DNA from: an uncultured Bacilli bacterium
Lineage (GTDB): Bacteria; Bacillota_I; Bacilli_A; RF39; UBA660
Direction of reading: 5' to 3'
Length of the DNA: 13,495 bases
Assembly (NCBI GenBank): GCA_947629425.1
Contig: CANRDR010000029.1
Coordinates: 1 to 13,495 of the forward strand
The translations under genes were made by a program, and so were the position numbers. Below, piece by piece: positions 13,113 through 13,495 of this stretch; within the stretch, counting starts at the first letter, position 1, and each line of letters starts with the position of its first letter. A model generated the notes under the pieces. That model was not told the DNA's origin, ran no database searches, and worked only from the letters and a program-made list of their open reading frames with translations.

Positions 13113-13495
13113 ATGAGTCCAGTTATAACTAGTTTTCATGGTTTTGAATTAAGATGGTATTCAGTAATTTTATTAGTAGCGTTTTTAGTAGGATATTTTA
13201 TTGTTGATAAAGAAACTAAAAGATTTGATTTACCAAAAGGTTTTATGTTTAATATGATATTTTGGGTAATAATATTTGGTATTATTGGTGCAAGAATATA
13301 TTATGTTATATTTGATTGGTCTTATTTTAGTGAACATATTGGAGAAATTATAAAAATTTGGAATGGTGGACTTGCTATACATGGTGGTGTTATAGCAGGA
13401 CTACTTACTGTTATAGCATATACAAAAAGATATAAATTAAGAGTAGTTAGGTATACTGATTTTATGGTACCTGGATTAATTTTAGGTCAAGCAAT
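13113..13495 (+). CDS. lgt: Prolipoprotein diacylglyceryl transferase, 3'-truncated by window edge
   Basis: The first 127 residues of Lgt, the integral membrane enzyme that moves a diacylglyceryl group from phosphatidylglycerol to the lipobox cysteine of prolipoproteins, the first step of lipoprotein maturation. Visible hallmarks are the early RWYSVILL (14-21), the GARIYYVIF motif (59-67), and WNGGLAIHGGVIAG (83-96) with His90, the family's essential histidine region. DFMVPGLILGQA begins the next conserved block. Hydrophobic segments lie at about 17-31, 45-67 and 88-103. About half of the usual ~270 residues is present; the frame is open at the window end. The start is supported by AAGGAGA six bases upstream. 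It carries its own promoter, so it is probably independent of gene C. Confidence 0.96.
   Translation, partial: MSPVITSFHGFELRWYSVILLVAFLVGYFIVDKETKRFDLPKGFMFNMIFWVIIFGIIGARIYYVIFDWSYFSEHIGEIIKIWNGGLAIHGGVIAGLLTVIAYTKRYKLRVVRYTDFMVPGLILGQA

Noticed and set aside
1..13495. Mycoplasma-type code with TGA read as tryptophan
   Set aside because: All conserved tryptophans are TGG and no gene contains in-frame TGA. TGA is not used as a stop by the confident genes either, so its role is simply rare here.

Overview
The DNA is very A+T rich. It uses TGG for every tryptophan and ends its genes with TAA or TAG. Promoters are Gram-positive in style, several with an extended -10, and Shine-Dalgarno sequences are clear. 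Together with the uvrA...lgt order, this suggests a low-GC Firmicutes/Bacilli lineage, perhaps an uncultured gut Bacilli or Mollicutes relative that keeps the standard stop meaning of TGA. Placement is inference; there is no rRNA in the window.

Left part (1-4780). A 5'-truncated surface-type protein with two full copies of a ~326-residue cysteine-containing repeat ends in a terminator hairpin that overlaps its stop. Next is a two-gene unit: a DusB-like tRNA-dihydrouridine synthase and, overlapping it by 14 bp, a small protein-kinase-fold protein. This unit runs tail-to-tail, with a 17-bp overlap, into a minus-strand HExxH metallopeptidase that resembles a reduced M3 enzyme. The peptidase and uvrA are divergently transcribed from a ~100-bp interval with an extended -10 for each.

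Middle (4870-7716). A full-length uvrA with its own promoter and terminator. One oddity is Gln to Gly in the second ABC signature.

Right part (7710-13112). About 5.4 kb of accessory DNA lies between uvrA and lgt, a place where many Firmicutes carry only hprK. It holds three single-pass membrane proteins with large outside domains (A 7757-8707, B 9050-10531, C 12241-13023) and a DUF4143-type AAA ATPase (10798-12114). The block looks like an imperfect tandem duplication of [promoter + A + terminator + 33-bp repeats + ATPase]. In the first copy the ATPase is reduced to its last ~160 coding bases. In the second copy gene A keeps its promoter and membrane anchor, has an unrelated outside domain (B), and leaves the last codons and terminator of A behind. 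Gene C is a more diverged paralogue of A. The 33-bp repeats sit directly against the ATPase promoter and look like operator iterons. In one frame they also spell an 11-residue Lys/Trp/Gln periodic peptide whose TGA overlaps the ATPase ATG.

Far right (13113-13495). The start of lgt, with a near-consensus promoter, runs off the window.

No CRISPR array, tRNA, rRNA or transposase was seen. The most unusual part is the duplicated A/B/C-ATPase locus with its repeat array.
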